From positions 1 to 64,000 of the forward strand of contig BTUU01000004.1 of the NCBI GenBank assembly GCA_045863555.1: 64,000 bases of DNA, in the 5' to 3' direction. This document shows positions 63,779 to 64,000 of the stretch, in pieces (position 1 is the stretch's first letter; the number at the start of each line of letters is the position of its first letter). Made by a program: the position numbers and the translations under genes. The notes under the pieces are model-generated. The model worked only from the letters and a program-made list of their open reading frames with translations, did not search any database and was not told the DNA's origin. This DNA is from JACRLV01 sp045863555. GTDB taxonomy: Bacteria; Planctomycetota; Phycisphaerae; UBA1845; Fen-1342.

Positions 63779-64000
63779 TCATCGATGTTCACTGTCACTA
63801 TTCGTTTTCGCGCCTCGAAGCCGATCCGGCGATCGAGCGGTTTTCCTTTGAGCCGGCGCGGGTAGACGGCGCGCCCGCGCTCGATTCGTACCTCTCGCCG
63901 CGATCGATCAATCGGCTGAGCTTTCGCGTTTTCCGCTGGCTGCTCGGCATCCCCGGCAACATTCCGCCCGGCCCGCCGCTCGACGCCCATCTTGCGGAGA
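63775..64000 (+). CDS. Amidohydrolase-type protein, truncated by the right edge
   Basis: Only the first 75 residues are present. They begin MIIDVHCHYSFSRLEADP, the D-x-H-x-H opening of metal-dependent amidohydrolases with a TIM-barrel fold, in which the His pair binds the metal. The ATG overlaps the previous stop (ATGA), so it is the fourth gene of the operon. The end of the gene is outside the window. Confidence 0.75.
   Translation, partial: MIIDVHCHYSFSRLEADPAIERFSFEPARVDGAPALDSYLSPRSINRLSFRVFRWLLGIPGNIPPGPPLDAHLAE

Noticed and set aside
1..64000. tRNA or rRNA genes
   Set aside because: I scanned for GGTTCGA-type T-loops and conserved rRNA segments and found none that fit a cloverleaf or an rRNA.

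Overview
The window is high-G+C chromosomal DNA from a planctomycete-like bacterium, probably one close to Phycisphaerae-type lineages; the exact taxon cannot be fixed from the sequence. The evidence is the combination of four secreted proteins ending in the dockerin-like tail (short D-x-N/D-G-D loops followed by DLxxLLxxFG and a final Cys-Pro-type end) common in Planctomycetota, a prepilin-like H-X9-DG protein, a VWA-ExbB-ExbD-ExbD cluster, a sigma factor with a planctomycete-style zinc-finger tail, a tricorn-type protease, a choice-of-anchor B protein and a caspase-like membrane protein. About 50 protein genes are supported. I saw no rRNA, tRNA, CRISPR array, transposase gene or phage module.

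Layout. 1-2.3 kb: a partial or small ORF, then a convergent type II restriction-modification pair. 2.9-7.9 kb: a minus-strand housekeeping run (argS, a pseudopilin, rsfS, yceH-like, gmhA). 8-12.7 kb: a secreted protein, a DUF1844 protein and a VWA/ExbB/ExbD/ExbD energy-transduction cluster. 13-19 kb: acyl-CoA dehydrogenase, ECF-type sigma factor, a BshC-like protein, a GT2 glycosyltransferase and gatA. 19-26.5 kb: choice-of-anchor B protein, tricorn protease homologue and a membrane protein. 26.6-35.7 kb: the most distinctive block, two divergent transcription units that encode four multiheme c-type cytochromes (30 CXXCH sites plus one CX3CH), an NHL-repeat lipoprotein and a predicted outer-membrane beta-barrel. 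35.8-40.5 kb: fatty-acid-hydroxylase-type membrane enzyme, serA-like dehydrogenase and a beta-helix/PA14 protein. 41-46.3 kb: a single-chain MmeI-like restriction-modification enzyme, an unknown acidic protein, and a zinc-ribbon, multi-TM, caspase-like protein. 46.4-54 kb: aldehyde dehydrogenase, secreted beta-helix protein, unknown protein, CPBP protease, queA and endonuclease V. 54-57.5 kb: a tight minus-strand operon HAD phosphatase - psd - pssA - larE. 57.8-64 kb: secreted protein, phosphomannomutase with a zinc-binding N-terminal extension, and a four-gene overlapping operon that runs off the right edge.

How the parts work together. psd and pssA give the serine-to-phosphatidylethanolamine route. 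The cytochrome block has the parts expected of a trans-envelope electron conduit: a barrel, periplasmic or surface cytochromes, and NHL propellers that may act as scaffolds. This is inferred from gene content only. The MmeI-like enzyme next to a caspase-like protein could be a small defence module, also an inference.

Other striking DNA-level features: argS is enlarged to 750 codons by two in-frame clusters of short palindromic repeats; a 24-bp minisatellite lies before the 25.7-kb gene; inverted copies of an ATCTGTG-type intergenic repeat lie at 12.8-12.9 kb; and there is a possible dispersed repeat at 2.7 and 40.5 kb. Start codons were chosen from Shine-Dalgarno-like sequences where present; many genes begin with GTG.
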